Positions 24,101-39,100 of a stretch of 64,000 nucleotides of DNA are shown here, piece by piece. Where the stretch lies: assembly GCA_905250115.1 (NCBI GenBank), contig CAJNOI010000119.1:151346-215345 (forward strand). The letters are read 5' to 3'. A program made the translations under genes and the position numbers. The number at the start of each line of letters is the position of its first letter. Positions within the stretch are counted from its first letter, which is position 1. Source of the DNA: Adineta steineri (taxonomy: Eukaryota; Rotifera; Eurotatoria; Adinetida; Adinetidae). The notes under the pieces were generated by a model. That model worked only from the letters and a program-made list of their open reading frames with translations, was not told where the DNA came from and made no database searches.

Positions 24101-27100
24101 TTTGTTGTTCAATTACCGCATCTATATAATTAAAGAAAAGAATGCATTATAAAAGTAGAAATAGTAGTCATATTTACAATCGAGGTAGCGTAGATTGGTG
24201 TTGTCATCATATAATAATTGACCTGTTGTATATGCTTGATTGAGATCATGAAGAAATATATTCATTGATGGATAGTCAAATAAAGCATGATGAAAGTTGA
24301 AGATGAGTAGATCTTTGTCAGAAAGTAGATCATTTGAAGAGATTTGTTTGTGATAAACAAGATGACAGCGAAAGACAAGACCTTCAGCAAGATCAAAAAG
24401 ATGAGGATTACGTTTTTCATCATGTAAAATATCGTTGAGTTGTTCATGTGTAGTATAAATGCTTTCACTAAATGAAAATAATGTATTATCATTCTGGCTC
24501 AAGTCGATGATTTGTTGCATGAGTCGATTGTTGTGTTTATGAAGTACGAGTGATGTTCGAAGGGATTCATGTTTTTTGACGATTAGTTGAAGAGCATGAC
24601 GGAGATGTTGTACTGATAAAGTACGATGTAAAAGGAGATGATAAATAAAGGGTATGTTGTAAATTGGCACTTGCGATATGTGAGGAGTGAAGTGAATAGA
24701 TTCATTATGGCATAGTAGAGCTTGTGCAAATGACGCTGGTGCTGGAATAATGAGGGATTGTTAGGTTATAATTTAGAAGAATAATGATCAAATCATATCT
24801 GATATCAGTGCTGTAGACACTTTTCGTGTGATCGGTTATTTAATTAACAACACAATTGGATAAGGATGCTAGGTTAGTATTGAGATTAACTTTATTGAAA
24901 TTCATTTTAATATTTTTTCGTTAATATTAGACAATACGTCAAGGTTTCAATAATAGTGTGGAATTTATTTCAATATAACGCGAATGTTGATAGTTATGAG
25001 AAGAGTGCAGAACTGATGAATATTTACAGGGCTAATGAGCAAACCAAATGGAGATATATATGCTTTGAGATTTAGTGGGATTTGTATTATGTTAATACAA
25101 ATTCGATAGTAATGCTAAAATATGAACTTATTTTTCTAACAGAAAGACAAACGTTTTTTGGATGATACATTTGTGGAAGGTGTTGTTAGTGGTATGAAGT
25201 ATTGATGTACTATTTCCGAAAATTCTGTGTTAATCCTTTTGTTAGTGATACTGTAAAGGTATCACAGCACAGACCTTAATTTCTTTCTTCTCTTTTCTTC
25301 TCTACTATCTTTGTTTGTATTCATATGAAATAAATATGTACCGTGATACACAGTATGCCTCTTTCTAGTGTATCTATCTCTATGTGTATGCATGTAGTTT
25401 TTTGCATTTCTACTTTTAAATAAAGAAATACTTAAAACGAGCAAACACTATTCCAGTTATATGTTTTCATTTAACAACATATTATTTGTAAGACACACTG
25501 GTTGAAAAATCCGATCTATAAGAATCAACTGAAAACAAAGGTGCAAACTTCAACGAAAATGTGTATACTGTTTCAAAATTAGGATACGGCTACTATTCTA
25601 TTTTACCATTCATTTGAGATTCCCATTTTACGGAAAGATTCTAAGTCGATATTATACGATATTCCTTATTATTATTACTATTAGTATGACATAAATAATC
25701 GCCCACGTAATGGATTCGATATGCATCGACTTGTCAATTCACACAATGATCTTTTTAGATAGGAGAACTGTTCTACGCAAATTTGTCTGTGTATGATTGA
25801 ATGCATGCTATAGTTAGTTTATCTGGTAATGCCAAAAAAGCAGATAGATGTCTTCATTTTTTCCTTCTAGAAGAAAAGAAAAAATAAATAATCATACCTT
25901 CACTAAGAATACCCTTCAATCGATCAAACACGATCAATTCGATTTCTTCAGCTTCTTCAGAAAGAATTAGAGAAACTTTGTCAATCGATGAACACCCGTT
26001 GATCAAAGGAATGTTGCTCGATTGTGTTTGAAACAGTTGCTGAAACATGTATTGAAATCTTCGACCTATTATGGTGAGTATTCTTTCATCAAATAAATCA
26101 CTTGAACAAGCAAAAGAACATGACAATTGATTATCATCTGATGACGAATTGTATGTAAAGTTCACTGAGAAGTCAAATTTAGCCATTTCATATAATTCAC
26201 TTAATGACACTTGTTGTAGATTGACACCATTCAGACATAAATAACTATCTTCATCTGATATAGTGATAAAATCAAACATTGTTTCAAGAAATGATACATT
26301 CGATTGAGTGAGATGTAAATCAGCAAGAATATGTTGAAGTGGATAATGAGAATGCTCAAGAATTGATAAACATTTTTCTTGTACATATCTAACTACTTCA
26401 TCAAATGACCATTGAGAATCAAGTTCAACACGATATGGTAATGTTGATACAAACATTCCAATCATATTCACTAATTCACTTCGATATCGATTTGCATTGA
26501 TAGAAGAAATACATAGATCAGTCTCACCATGAGTTAATTTGAATAGGAAGACATAAAATATGGATAATCCAAGTTGAAAAAGTGTGAGATGATGTGATGA
26601 TGCATAGGTGAGAAATGATATACATATTTCATCATCGAAAGTGATTTGAGCTATGGATGCTAAACTTGATCGTTGTTGATTAATTGACGAACGTTGCCGG
26701 TCAACAGGTAATGATATCTGGCGTGTGAGATTATATCCCTTGAGTTTTAATAGCCAAAACTCTTGAGATAATGTCATATCCATGATGTGTTCGTGAATAG
26801 AATAGTCAATATATTGGAATGAATTATCATCTATAGGAAGCAAATTATTAGATTGATAAGCAAGCGAAAGATCACGAATGAAGATTGATGTTGATGCTCC
26901 ATCAAAACAAGCATGATGAAAGGTAAATAAGATCAGATCATCTTTAGTCAATACATCATTATTATTGTGAGTGAATGAACGATTTGATTGATTTTGACAA
27001 AGAATATGACAATTAATAACATATCCTTTTGATAAATCAAACAAATCTGATTGACTTAAAATCTTCTTCACAATTTCGTTGTGCTCATGTTCATCGTTAG

Positions 27101-30100
27101 GAAGATTAGTCATCGAAAATCTAGATGATTTCTTATCATTGATAATAGCGTTTGTATCTAAACAATGTTGAATAATAGTACCATTTGTATCAAGATATAG
27201 TGCTGTTCGAAGAGTTTGATGTTTTGTTATGATAGATTGAAATGCATGTTGTAATCGTGAAATAGATATGTGATCATTCATAGTTGAAATTCGATAGATT
27301 AATGGAATAACATACATGTTAGTATTATTATTTGCTGATGAAAATCGAATTTGTTCATCTAAGAAAATACGTTCTTGTGCAAATGATGCTTTAGCTACAA
27401 GAGACAATTTGAATGTAGTCAAAGAAATATGCTTAAAACGTATGAGTTACCTTTCATGATATGTAATGGAGACCAATGATAGTCATTGATATTCTCTTTC
27501 ACATTCATAGTTTGATAAATGAGTTGAGCATGACCAATAATAGTGGGATGTTGAAATAGATCAGATATTGAGAGAGTATTTTGATTTTGTCCTAAATGAA
27601 ATTCGATCTTGTATTGATGAAATAGTTGCATCATAAGTAGTGAATGACCCCCAATAGTAAAGATATTTGTATTAGTTGAGATTTGATTTTGTTTGAATAT
27701 CTCACACCAAATATGGTGAATGCTAACTTCAATATCATTTGTTGGGAGTAATAATTTATCATGACTAGTGAGATGCATTGGTGAAAAACTAGGTGGAGGA
27801 AGAAGTTTTCGATCTATTTTTCCATTTGCATTTAATGGTAATCTGTCAAGTATAACAAAGACTGATGGTGTCATATGTGATGGTAGATGAGATTGGCAAT
27901 GCTCACGTAATTGTTTTTCATTAATATGAGAGCTTTGAATATAAGCAACTAAATGATCATCATTCCATTTAATAACAACGCAAGCCGATATGGTTGTTTC
28001 AAGCAAAGATCGTTCGATTTCACCAAGTTCAATTCGTTGTCCATGTAATTTGATCTGGAAGTCTTTTCGACCAACATAATGTATCAATCCATTATTATCT
28101 ACATGAACAAGATCGCCTGTTCGATAAAATGGTACACCATCTATTTCAAGAAGATCTTTTGCAGTTAAGTCTTGACGTCCGAGATAACTAGCAAACACAC
28201 CTGCCCCTCCCACAAACAGTTCACCTTGTTGATCGGTGGCAGATGTTTGTAAATATTGATTAATAATCATACCTCGATAATTATAAAATGGTCTACCAAT
28301 TGGGATACTTTGTGTATCACTGGTGACGTCTACACTGTGAATTGTAGAACCTATAGTTGCTTCTGCTGGACCATACAAATTCCATACGATACAGTTTGTT
28401 ATACCGATCTTCACAGTCAAACCAATTAAAGCAACAGAAAAAGGTTCACCTGTAATAATAAGCATATACTCGATCAAAGAATAAAATCTATTTGAAAGTC
28501 ACTCACCACTGCTGCAAAGTGATCGAAGATGTTTCAAAACATTCGGATTGTTATTTTGCTCGATAAAAGTAAAAAAACTATGCAATAAACTTGGAACGGT
28601 ATGCAGATATGTGATCTGTTTGTTCTGTAACACTTTGGTTAAATAATCAAAATCGATGGTTCCACCTGGATGAAGCATAATCAATGTGCCTCCAACCAAC
28701 AATGTACCAAGTATTTCTTGAACATGAATATCAAATGAACATCGTGTCATTTGTACAACTGTATCATCTTTATTAAATGAGTTAATATAAGCTAAAGAAT
28801 TTATACAATCAATGAAGTTCTTATGTCGGACTTGAACCTATGAAAAGAAGCATGCAGATCAATGTGGACTTGCAAAATTAAGTTAAAACAAACCGCTTTA
28901 GGTGTTCCAGTCGAACCACTTGTAAAAATAATATATGCTATCTCTTCACCTTCCACTAGTACACTTGAAAAACAGTTATTATCCATGTCACTATTCACAT
29001 CATTAATAACTAATATTGAATCAATATCAAGCACAACAATATCGTCATTGAATTTGGCCTTAGTTAAATAATGAGCAAAAATCAGACGGCTCTGAGTTTG
29101 TTGAGTAAGTGCGTGTAAACGATGTTGCGGATCTCGAGGTGACAATGGACAGTAAACACCACCAGCCATTTCAATTCCCATTATTCCAATCACCTAATTA
29201 AAATCAATCTCATATTCACAACAATAGCTATTTCTTCTAATTAACTTACCATCGAAAGACTTCGTTCAACACATTGGCACACGATCTCGCCTGGAATGAC
29301 ATGATATTCATTAAGAAGAGTGAAAGATAATACTTGAACATAATACAGAAGTTCACAATATGTCAATGATTGTTCATCTAGTTCAACAGCTACTTTTTGT
29401 GGATGTTTCATTACTTGATATACAAATTCATGGTGAATACAAGTGAGAGTAGATGAAAATGGTATCTGTGTATTATTCAATGATTGCATTAGATATTGTT
29501 CATTTGATAATATTAATGACAGTTCATAGATAGGTTTGTTTGTTGTACAGTCGAAAGACGTCAATTGTTGATGTAACATTGTCTGAAATCTTTGTGCAAT
29601 TATACAAACGGTTTCAACATTAAATAGATCAAGTGATGCATTAATGGTGCATGAGAATTCATTTACATTGAGATCATGATGAAAACTAATGTTTAAATCA
29701 CATTTACTCATTATTTCATTTTCACTAATCTTAATGGAATCAAGTAATAAAGAGAATCGACTATCACCGATCATTATTTCATTCTCCTCATCTCTTCTCA
29801 TAGATGATACAAAGTCAAATGATGTATCAAGAAATACAGGATTTGATATATTTGGATGTTGATTGAGAATATGTTGAAGTGGAAAATATGAATATTTAAT
29901 ACTATTTATCATATTATTTTGAACGTGCTTAGTGACTTTATGAAATGATAGATGAGGATCGAGTTGACATCGCAAAGGGATAGCATTCACAAACATTCCA
30001 ATAATAGAGTTAAGCTCATCTCTGTATCTACCAAGTGTATTTATTCCGATGCATAAATCTTTTTCTCCATTTGTTAATTTGAATAAAAACACATAATAAG

Positions 30101-33100
30101 TAGCAAGTGCGAGATGTTCCAGTGATATGCTATTTGCTGATGTATGAGTAAGAAAGTCATGTGAGAGATCTTGACCAAAATCAAACGAAATAGATGTTCC
30201 ACGACCAGTTCTATATTCATTAGAAAGACGATATCGATCAAATGGTAATGACAAAGGTTGATCAAGTTTACAGTCATGCAGAACATCAAGCCAGAACATG
30301 CTTGCACCAGTCATTGACATTTGTTGTTCAATAACAGCATCTATTATGTAATTAAAGAAAAGAATGTATTAGGAAAAAGGAAAAAATATAAGAGCTAATT
30401 ATGTTTACAATCAAGATAACGAAGATTAGTGTTCTCATCATATAATAGTTGATTTGTTGTATATGCTTGATTGAGATCATGAAGAAATATATTCATTGAT
30501 GAAAAATCAAATAAAGCATGATGAAAATTAAAAATAAGCAGATCTTTGTGAGAAAGAAGATGATTTGAAGATATTTGTTTGTAATAAACAAGACGACATC
30601 GAAAGACAAGACCATGAGCAAGATTAAAAAGATGAGAATTACGTTTCTCATCATGTAAAATATCGTTGATTTGTTCATCTGTTTCATAAGTAGTTTCGAT
30701 TATTGAAAATATATTATTATTTTCATTCTTATCTTCATGAGTAATAACTTGTTGCATCAGTAGATTCTTTTGGATATCAAAATGAAGTGATGTGTGAAGT
30801 GAAGGATGTTTGTTGACAGTGAGATGAAGAGCATGACGGAGTTGTTTAACTGATAAAGTATGAACTGGTTGCAGACGATAAACGAAAGGCATATTATAGA
30901 TTGCTATTTGTGGTTTCTCTGGATCGAATTGAATTTTTTCATCAAGCCATATACGAGCTTGTGCAAATGATGCTGGTGCTAGAAAAATGAGAGCTTAGTG
31001 AATTATATTGTAAAAACTGAATGGCCAAATGATGTTTGGTAACAATATTCTAGTCACTTTTCATGTGATCCCCGCTTTAACAGAACAACATCCGTATCAA
31101 GAGTGTTGACTCACTATTTTAATACGACAGAATGAAATGCCTAACATCGTATGATATCGGAACCTACTTTAAAAATCGGGGAATATTATTAGTAGTCATA
31201 GAATCCGATTTAACGGTTTTGATCTGGGACTTTTTACGCGCATTAACAGTACTATGTAATAGTTTTATGTTAATGTTTATATATAAAACACGATAGTTTG
31301 GCATCCTTATTACACTGGAATTTATATAATGTATGTACTGATGGCTTTCTCAAAAAAAAGTAAAATTATTCGCCGTTAGGAATTCATCTTTTGAAATTAA
31401 AACGGTGTTGTTTTTTTATAAAAGTCGTCAGCATTTGCATTATGCTAATACAAATTCAATGTGAATGTCGAACTATTGTTCTTCTTCTACTATTAACATA
31501 AAAGAATCATAGAATTTTGTAGAATTTTAACAAGTAATATTAGTATTTTCGCAGTACGAATACTTAGCTGACAGTCTCAGTTAATACTATTGTTAGTTCT
31601 TTATAAATCTTTCTTATTCACTGAGTATATCAAAGTTATTTCTCTAATTCATTCAAATGCACTCAAATATTTGATAAATTTGTCTCTTGATTTTGTTTTC
31701 TCTCTTTCTTCCTTGTATACTTCTTTTCATTATATATATTCTCCAAATCATCAGACAGTATTACAATACATTTGAAATAAAAACATAAGGTTACGTGACG
31801 AAATCGCTGTAGTTCCTATATAAAATTTTATTTCACAATAAGCTTATGTGATTTTATTCGTTTGACATATATTACTAGATCACGAACAGCTTTAGCTACT
31901 AATCTGAAACTAAAATCTCTGCAGCTGTATAAGAGAATAATCTGAACAAAATATTCGTATGAAATAAGGTGTATAATCAATAGGAATATGCATAATAAAA
32001 GCGCCAACTATAATATATAAATGTGGTATCTTTTATAATATCTTACAATGATTTAATAGATATCTAATTAATTTCTAAGAGTTATATACTGCCAATGTTC
32101 GACAATTTCTATAATCAATACACGTATATCTAATCAGTGAAATCAACAAAAATATCTTTGTGCTAGCTTTATATATCACATCCGAAGAAACCAAAAGCAA
32201 ATAGAAATGTTTTATGGCTATACAACCCGACTATGATTTCGAAAAGCTTCTTCTCTGTGATTCAAATTCGACTGCATGAATCTTTAGTTTTTCACTTCGA
32301 TCTCAATTTTGATACCCAAAAACTACGGCAATTTATTGCTGATAACTAGTGCCCTATCATATACTTAGTACTTAGTCTACTTAGAACTCAAATATAGATA
32401 GTCTCGCCAATGACAAACTCTGGATTTTGCTGACTCCATTCAACAGTCTGAGCAAATTAAATGTGATTTGTTTTTCGACATGACATACACGAGCGTATCA
32501 TAGTTGTTCTATTTCTTCCAAAGAAATGTACAACTCTCGAGCAACGGTAAGTGTTACTTTTTGATAATTTATACAAAGGTACAAGATTATTCACACATTA
32601 AAAGCAAATATTCATCAGAGATTTTTTTAATTTAATCTTGATTTCTCTCGTGAAAAATTTCGCGATAAGTCCGATTTCAACTCACTTTCAGTGTCTTCAG
32701 CAATCTCTCCTTAAACGTTTCAAACACTAGAGCACCTGAAAAAGACAACCTGAGTTACTGACGATTACAACTCATTTGAATCTCTATTTTCTCATTATTT
32801 ATTCTGTCAGGATTCATTTAAAATTGAATATACAATGTTTGTACATTGCAATGCAATTTAAATGCATATTTCTCATTACTGCTTTAACTGACTACTGCTT
32901 TTATAAAACAATAGATGAAGCTGCATACAATCATACCTTCATTCACAATATTCTCCAATCGATGAAATAACATTACTTTCATTTCTTCAGCTTCTTCAGG
33001 GAGAATAAGAGATAGCTCGCTAATCGACGAATTCGCATTCATCATAGGGATGTTGCTTGATTGTGTTTGAAATAGTTGCTGTAACATATGTTGAAATCTT

Positions 33101-36100
33101 TGAGCTATTATTGAAATAGTTAATTTTTCAAACAGATCACATGAACAAATAAAACCACATGATAATCTCTTGTTATCTAATAATACATTGTATTCAAATG
33201 TTAATGAGAAGTCAAATTTAGACACTTCAGTTGATTGTTCTAACAATACTTGTTCTAAATCTGTATCATTTAAACATAAATGTTCGACATATTTTGACAC
33301 AGTAATAAAATCAAACATTATTTCAAGAAATGATGTATTTGATTGAGTGAGATGTAAATCACTAAGAATATGTTGAAGTGGATAATGAGAATGCTCAAGA
33401 ATTGATAAACATTTCTCTCGTACATATTTAACTACTTCGTCAAATGACCATTGAGAATCAATTTCAACACGAAATGGTAATGTTGATACAAACATTCCTA
33501 TCATATTCACTAATTCACTTCGGTATCGATTAGCATTAATAGAAGAAATACATAGATCAGTCTCACCATGAGTTAATTTGAATAGGAAGACATAAAATAT
33601 AGATAATCCAAGTTGAAAAAGTGTGAGATGATGTGATGATGCATAGTTGAGAAATGATGTACATATTTCATCATCAAAAGTGATTTGAGCTGAAGAAGCT
33701 AAACCTGATCGTAGTTGATTCGTTGATGAACGTTGTCGATCAACAGGTAATAATAATTGGCGTGTGAGATTATATCCTTTGAGCTCTAATTGCCAAAACT
33801 CTTGAGATACTGTCATATCCATTATGTGTTCATAAATCGAATAGTCAACGTACTGTAATGAATTGTCATCTACAGGAAGCAGCTCATTAGATTGATAAGC
33901 AAGAGAAAAATCACGAATGAAGATTGGTACTGATGCTCCATCAAAGCAAGTATGATGAATAGTAAATAATATCAGATCATCTTTGGTCAACAGATCAACA
34001 TTATTGTGAGTGAATGAATGATGTGATTGATGATGACGAAGAATATGACAATTAATGACATGTCCTCTTGATAAATCAAACAAATCTGATAGATTCAAAA
34101 TCTTCTTTACAATTTCATTTTGTTTATGTTCTTCATCAGAAAGATTAATTATCAAAAATCTAGATGATTTTTTATCATTAATAGTAGTATCTGTATCTAA
34201 ACAATGTTGAATAATAGTACCATTTGCATCAAGATATAGTGCTGTTCGAAGAATTTGATGTTTTCTTATGATAGATTGAAATGCATGTTGTAATCGTGAA
34301 ATAGATATATGATCATTCATAGATGAAACACGATAAATTAATGGAATAACATACACGTTGGTATTATTATTTGTTGATGAGAAACGAATTTGTTCATCTA
34401 AGAATATACGTTCTTGCGCAAATGATGCTTTAGCTACAATCGGAGAAATAGAATATAGTTAATAGAATATTCTTAAACATTATATGCTACCTTTCATAAT
34501 ATGTAATGAAGACCAATGATAGTCATTGATATTCTCTTTCACATTCATAGTTTGATAAATGAGTTGAGCATGACCAATAATAGTGGGATGTTGAAATAGA
34601 TTAGAAATAGAAAGAGAGTCTGTTTCAAGATGAAATTGTATTTTATATCGATGAAATAGTTGCATCATGATTAATGAATGACCACCGATAGTAAACATAT
34701 TTGTATCAACTGAGATTTGATTTTGTTTGAATACGTCACACCAAATATGATGAATGCTAACTTTAATATCATTTGTTGGTAGTAGTAGTTCTAAACTGTT
34801 TGTGAGATGTGCGGATGAGAAGTGAGGTGGTGGAAGAAGTTTTCGATCTATTTTTCCATTTGCATTCAAAGGTAATTTATCAAGTACAATGAATATGGAT
34901 GGATTCATATGAAGCGGTAAATGTGATTGACAATGTTCGCGTAACTGTTTTTCATCAATATGAGGACTTTGAACATAAGCAATCAGATGATCATCACTCC
35001 ATTTAATAACAACACAAGCTGAAATTGATGTTCGAAGTAAAGATTGTTCGATTTCACCAAGTTCAATTCGTTGTCCATGTAGTTTCACCTGATAATCTTT
35101 TCTTCCTTGATAATGAATAAGACCATAGTTATCCATTGTAACAATATCACCTGTTCGATAAAATAGTTGACCATCTATTTCAACAAGAGCTTTTGCAGTT
35201 AAATCATGACGCCCAAGATAACTAGCAAACACACCTACTCCTCCTACAAACAGTTCACCTTCTTGATCAGTGACAGATGATTGCAAATATTGATTAATAA
35301 TCATACATCGGTAATTTGAAAGTGGTATACCAATTGGAATGCTTTCTTTATTATTTGCGACATTTATACGATGAAATGTACAATCTATGGTTGTTTCAGC
35401 TGGACCATACAAATTCCATACAATACAGTTCGTTATACCGACTTTTACGATAAAACTAATTAAGGGAACAGAAAAAGGTTCACCTACAACAATAAACACA
35501 CCCTAGATAAGTAAACGAAATTAGTTCGAAAGTCACTCACCACTACTGCAAAGTGATCGAAGATGTTTCAGGGCATTCTGATTGTTATTTTGCTCGATAA
35601 AAGTAAAAAAACTATGCAATAAACTTGGAACAGTATGCAGATATGTGATCTGTTTGTTCTGTAACACTTTGGTTAAATAATCGAAATCGATGATTCCACC
35701 TGGATGGAGCATAATCAATGTGCCTCCAACCAACAATGTACCAAGTATTTCTTGAACATGAATATCAAATGAACATCGTGTCATTTGTACAACTGTATCA
35801 TCTTTATTAAATGAGTTAATATAAACCAAAGAATTAATACAATCAATGAAGTTCTTATGTCGAACTTGAACCTATGGAAGAGCATGGAAATCAATCAGAA
35901 ATTAGAAAACTCAGTGTCAACGAACCGCTTTAGGTGTTCCAGTTGAACCACTTGTGAAAATGATATAAGCAATATCATTAGGCATGACTGTAATACTTGA
36001 TAGTCGATCAACATCAACATCATTCTTTACATCATTATTAAACAATATTGATTGAATATCAATCCAAAGATTATCATTATTGAATTTCGTTTTCGTCAAC

Positions 36101-39100
36101 CAATGAACAATAACAAGACGACTTTGACTTTGTTCTGTAAGTGCACGTAAACGATGCTGTGGATCTCGAGGTGATAATGGACAATATACACCACCAGCCA
36201 TTTCAATCGCCATTATACCAATAACCTACAAAATATGAAAACTTCAATTAAAATAAACATCAATCTCAGACAATAACTCACCATTGACAAACTTCTGTCA
36301 ACACATTCACAAATGATTTCACCTGGAACTACAACATGTTTATTTATAAGATGCAAGGATGATACTTGAACATAATATAGAAGTTCACAATATGTCAATG
36401 ATTGTTCATCTAGTTCAACAGCTAGTTTTTGTGGATGTTTCATTACTTGACAAACAAATTCATGATGAATACAAGTGACAGGAGATGAAAATGATACTTG
36501 TGTATTATTTATTGATTGCATGTGTAATCTTTCATTCGGTAATGTTAATGATATTTCATAGATTGACTTATTCATTTGATCATCAACAGATGTAAATAAT
36601 TGATTTAAGATTGAATGAAATCGTTGAGAAATCTTATCAATTGTTTGTACATTGAATAAATCAAGTGATCCATTGATTGTACATGTGAATTGATTAATAT
36701 TGAGATCATGTTGGATTATAAGTGAGAAATCATACTTATTTCTAATCTCATTATCATTAATGTTCATTACGAAAGGTATTGATGAAAGTTGACTATTACC
36801 AATCATTATTAGCTGATTGTCTCTACTTGTCATAGATGGTACAAATTGAAATGATATATCAAGAAATGCTGGTTTTGAAACATTTAGATGTTGATTGAGA
36901 ATACGTTGAAGAGGATAATAAGAATATTTCATACTATTTGTTGACATCTCTTGAACATAATCAAGTAGATAATGAAAAGTCCAATGAGGATCTAGCTGAC
37001 ATCTCAATGGAATGATATTCTCAAACAATCCAATGATAGATTTTAGTTCATCTCTATAACGATTGTCGATATTCATTGCAATACATAAATCTTTTTCACC
37101 ATTTGTTAATTTGAATAAATAAACATAGTAAATAGCAAGTGCTAGATGTTCATATTTGATATTGTTTGATGATGCATAGGTAAGAAAATGATGAGAGAGA
37201 TCTTGACCAAAATCAAAAGAGACAGATTTTCTCCGATCAGTTCGTTGTTTATTCATAAGACGATATCGATCATATGGTAATGATAAAGATTGATCGAGAT
37301 GACTATCATAAAGTGTATCAAGCCAAAACATACTTGCACCAGTCATGGACATTTGTTGTTCGACGACAGCGTCTAAATAAGAAGAAATAAATAGTTGAAA
37401 TAGAACAAGAAATTGAATATACTTACAATCGATATAACGTAGAGTAGTCGCATTATCAGTTGTTAGCTGACCTATTTTGTAAGCTTGATCAAGATCATGA
37501 AGAAATATATTCATGGATGGATAATCAAAGAAAGCATGATGGAAATTGAAGATAATTATATCTTTATCGGAAAAGATGTTGGTTGAAGAGATTTGTTTAT
37601 AGTAAATAATATGACATCGAAAGACAAGACCTTGAGTAAGATCGAACAGGTGAGGGTTACATTTCTCATTTTCGATGATATCATTGAGTTGTTCATCAGT
37701 TTCATAAGTGCTCTTAGTAATTGTAACCATGTCGTTGTTGATATCTTGTTGAGTGAGAACTCTCTGCATGAGTAGATTTTTATTAGAGTCGTAGATGAGT
37801 GATGTATGAAGTGATTCATGTTTGTTAACAACAAGTTGAAAAGCATGACGAAGTTGTTCTACAGATAAAATAGCTCCTGTATAGAAGCGATAGAAAAATG
37901 ATACATTATGGGTTATCAAAGATGAATGGTCAGTATCGGCATCTCTTTGATTTCCAGACCATATTCGATATTGTGCAAAGGACGCCGGTGCTACAAAAAT
38001 TAAAGTTTAATTGATTACAATGAATAATCATATTAACCAATTGCTCTTATCATATTATAGTCACTTTTGTTTATCTATTTTCTAACTGAATTAAATCAAT
38101 ATTGTTGCTTGGTATATGAGTGAACAATACAAAATTTAAAAATATGATTCATCAAGATTTGCATCAAAACTAACTATGACTATTAAAAGTTTCTGGTAAT
38201 GAAGTTTTAAAATAATATGAGAACACTTTTATTAAAAAGGGTTTTGACGAATCTCGTATTATCTCATTTAATTGAGCTCTCGTCGGTGCACATCAGTGTG
38301 TGCAATGCAGGTTACATATATTGCTCAAGATTAGAACCATAAATTTTCTGAAAAATAAGTATAAAGAAAAGTTGAAAAGTGAAGCTGAGATCTCAAGTTT
38401 AGCTAGATTTTCAAATAATCTTGTTATCATGTACATGTGCGAGAGTAAAGGGCATACTATAAATAGATGAACGACAAAGAAGACATCTGATTTTGCAAGA
38501 TCATCGTAATAGTGAGATGTTGCTTCTCATTTTCAATTCAACAAACAAGAAAAAACTCGTGTAGTTAGAACATAATAATTCATGCTGTTTTGTCGTATGC
38601 TCTCTTAACGCTAATCTTTTTCGTCAATATAAGTATTATAACCTAAAAAACATTTTAAAAATGGGTATACCTTCATTGGCAATATTCTCCAGTTTATGAA
38701 ACGCTATTGTGTGTATTTCTTCGCTTTCTTCGTATAAAACAAGAGAAAGTTTGCTGATCGATATATTATATCCATTCATTAAAGTATTACTTGATTTATT
38801 ATCAAAAATCTGCTCGCAAAGATATTTCAGTCTTCGACCTATTATGGCAGCTGTTGATGTATCAAATATATCACGTGAACAAACGAAAGAACAAGACAGC
38901 TGATTATCATCCGAAGATGGATTGTATACAAATGTCAAGGAGAAGTCAAATTTAGCCATTTCATATGATTGATTTAACGATACTTGTTCTACATTTACAC
39001 GATCCAAACATAAGTCATTATTTTCATTTGATATCGTGATGAAATCAAATATCGTCTCAAGAAATGATACATTTGATTGACTGACATGTAAGTCACTAAG

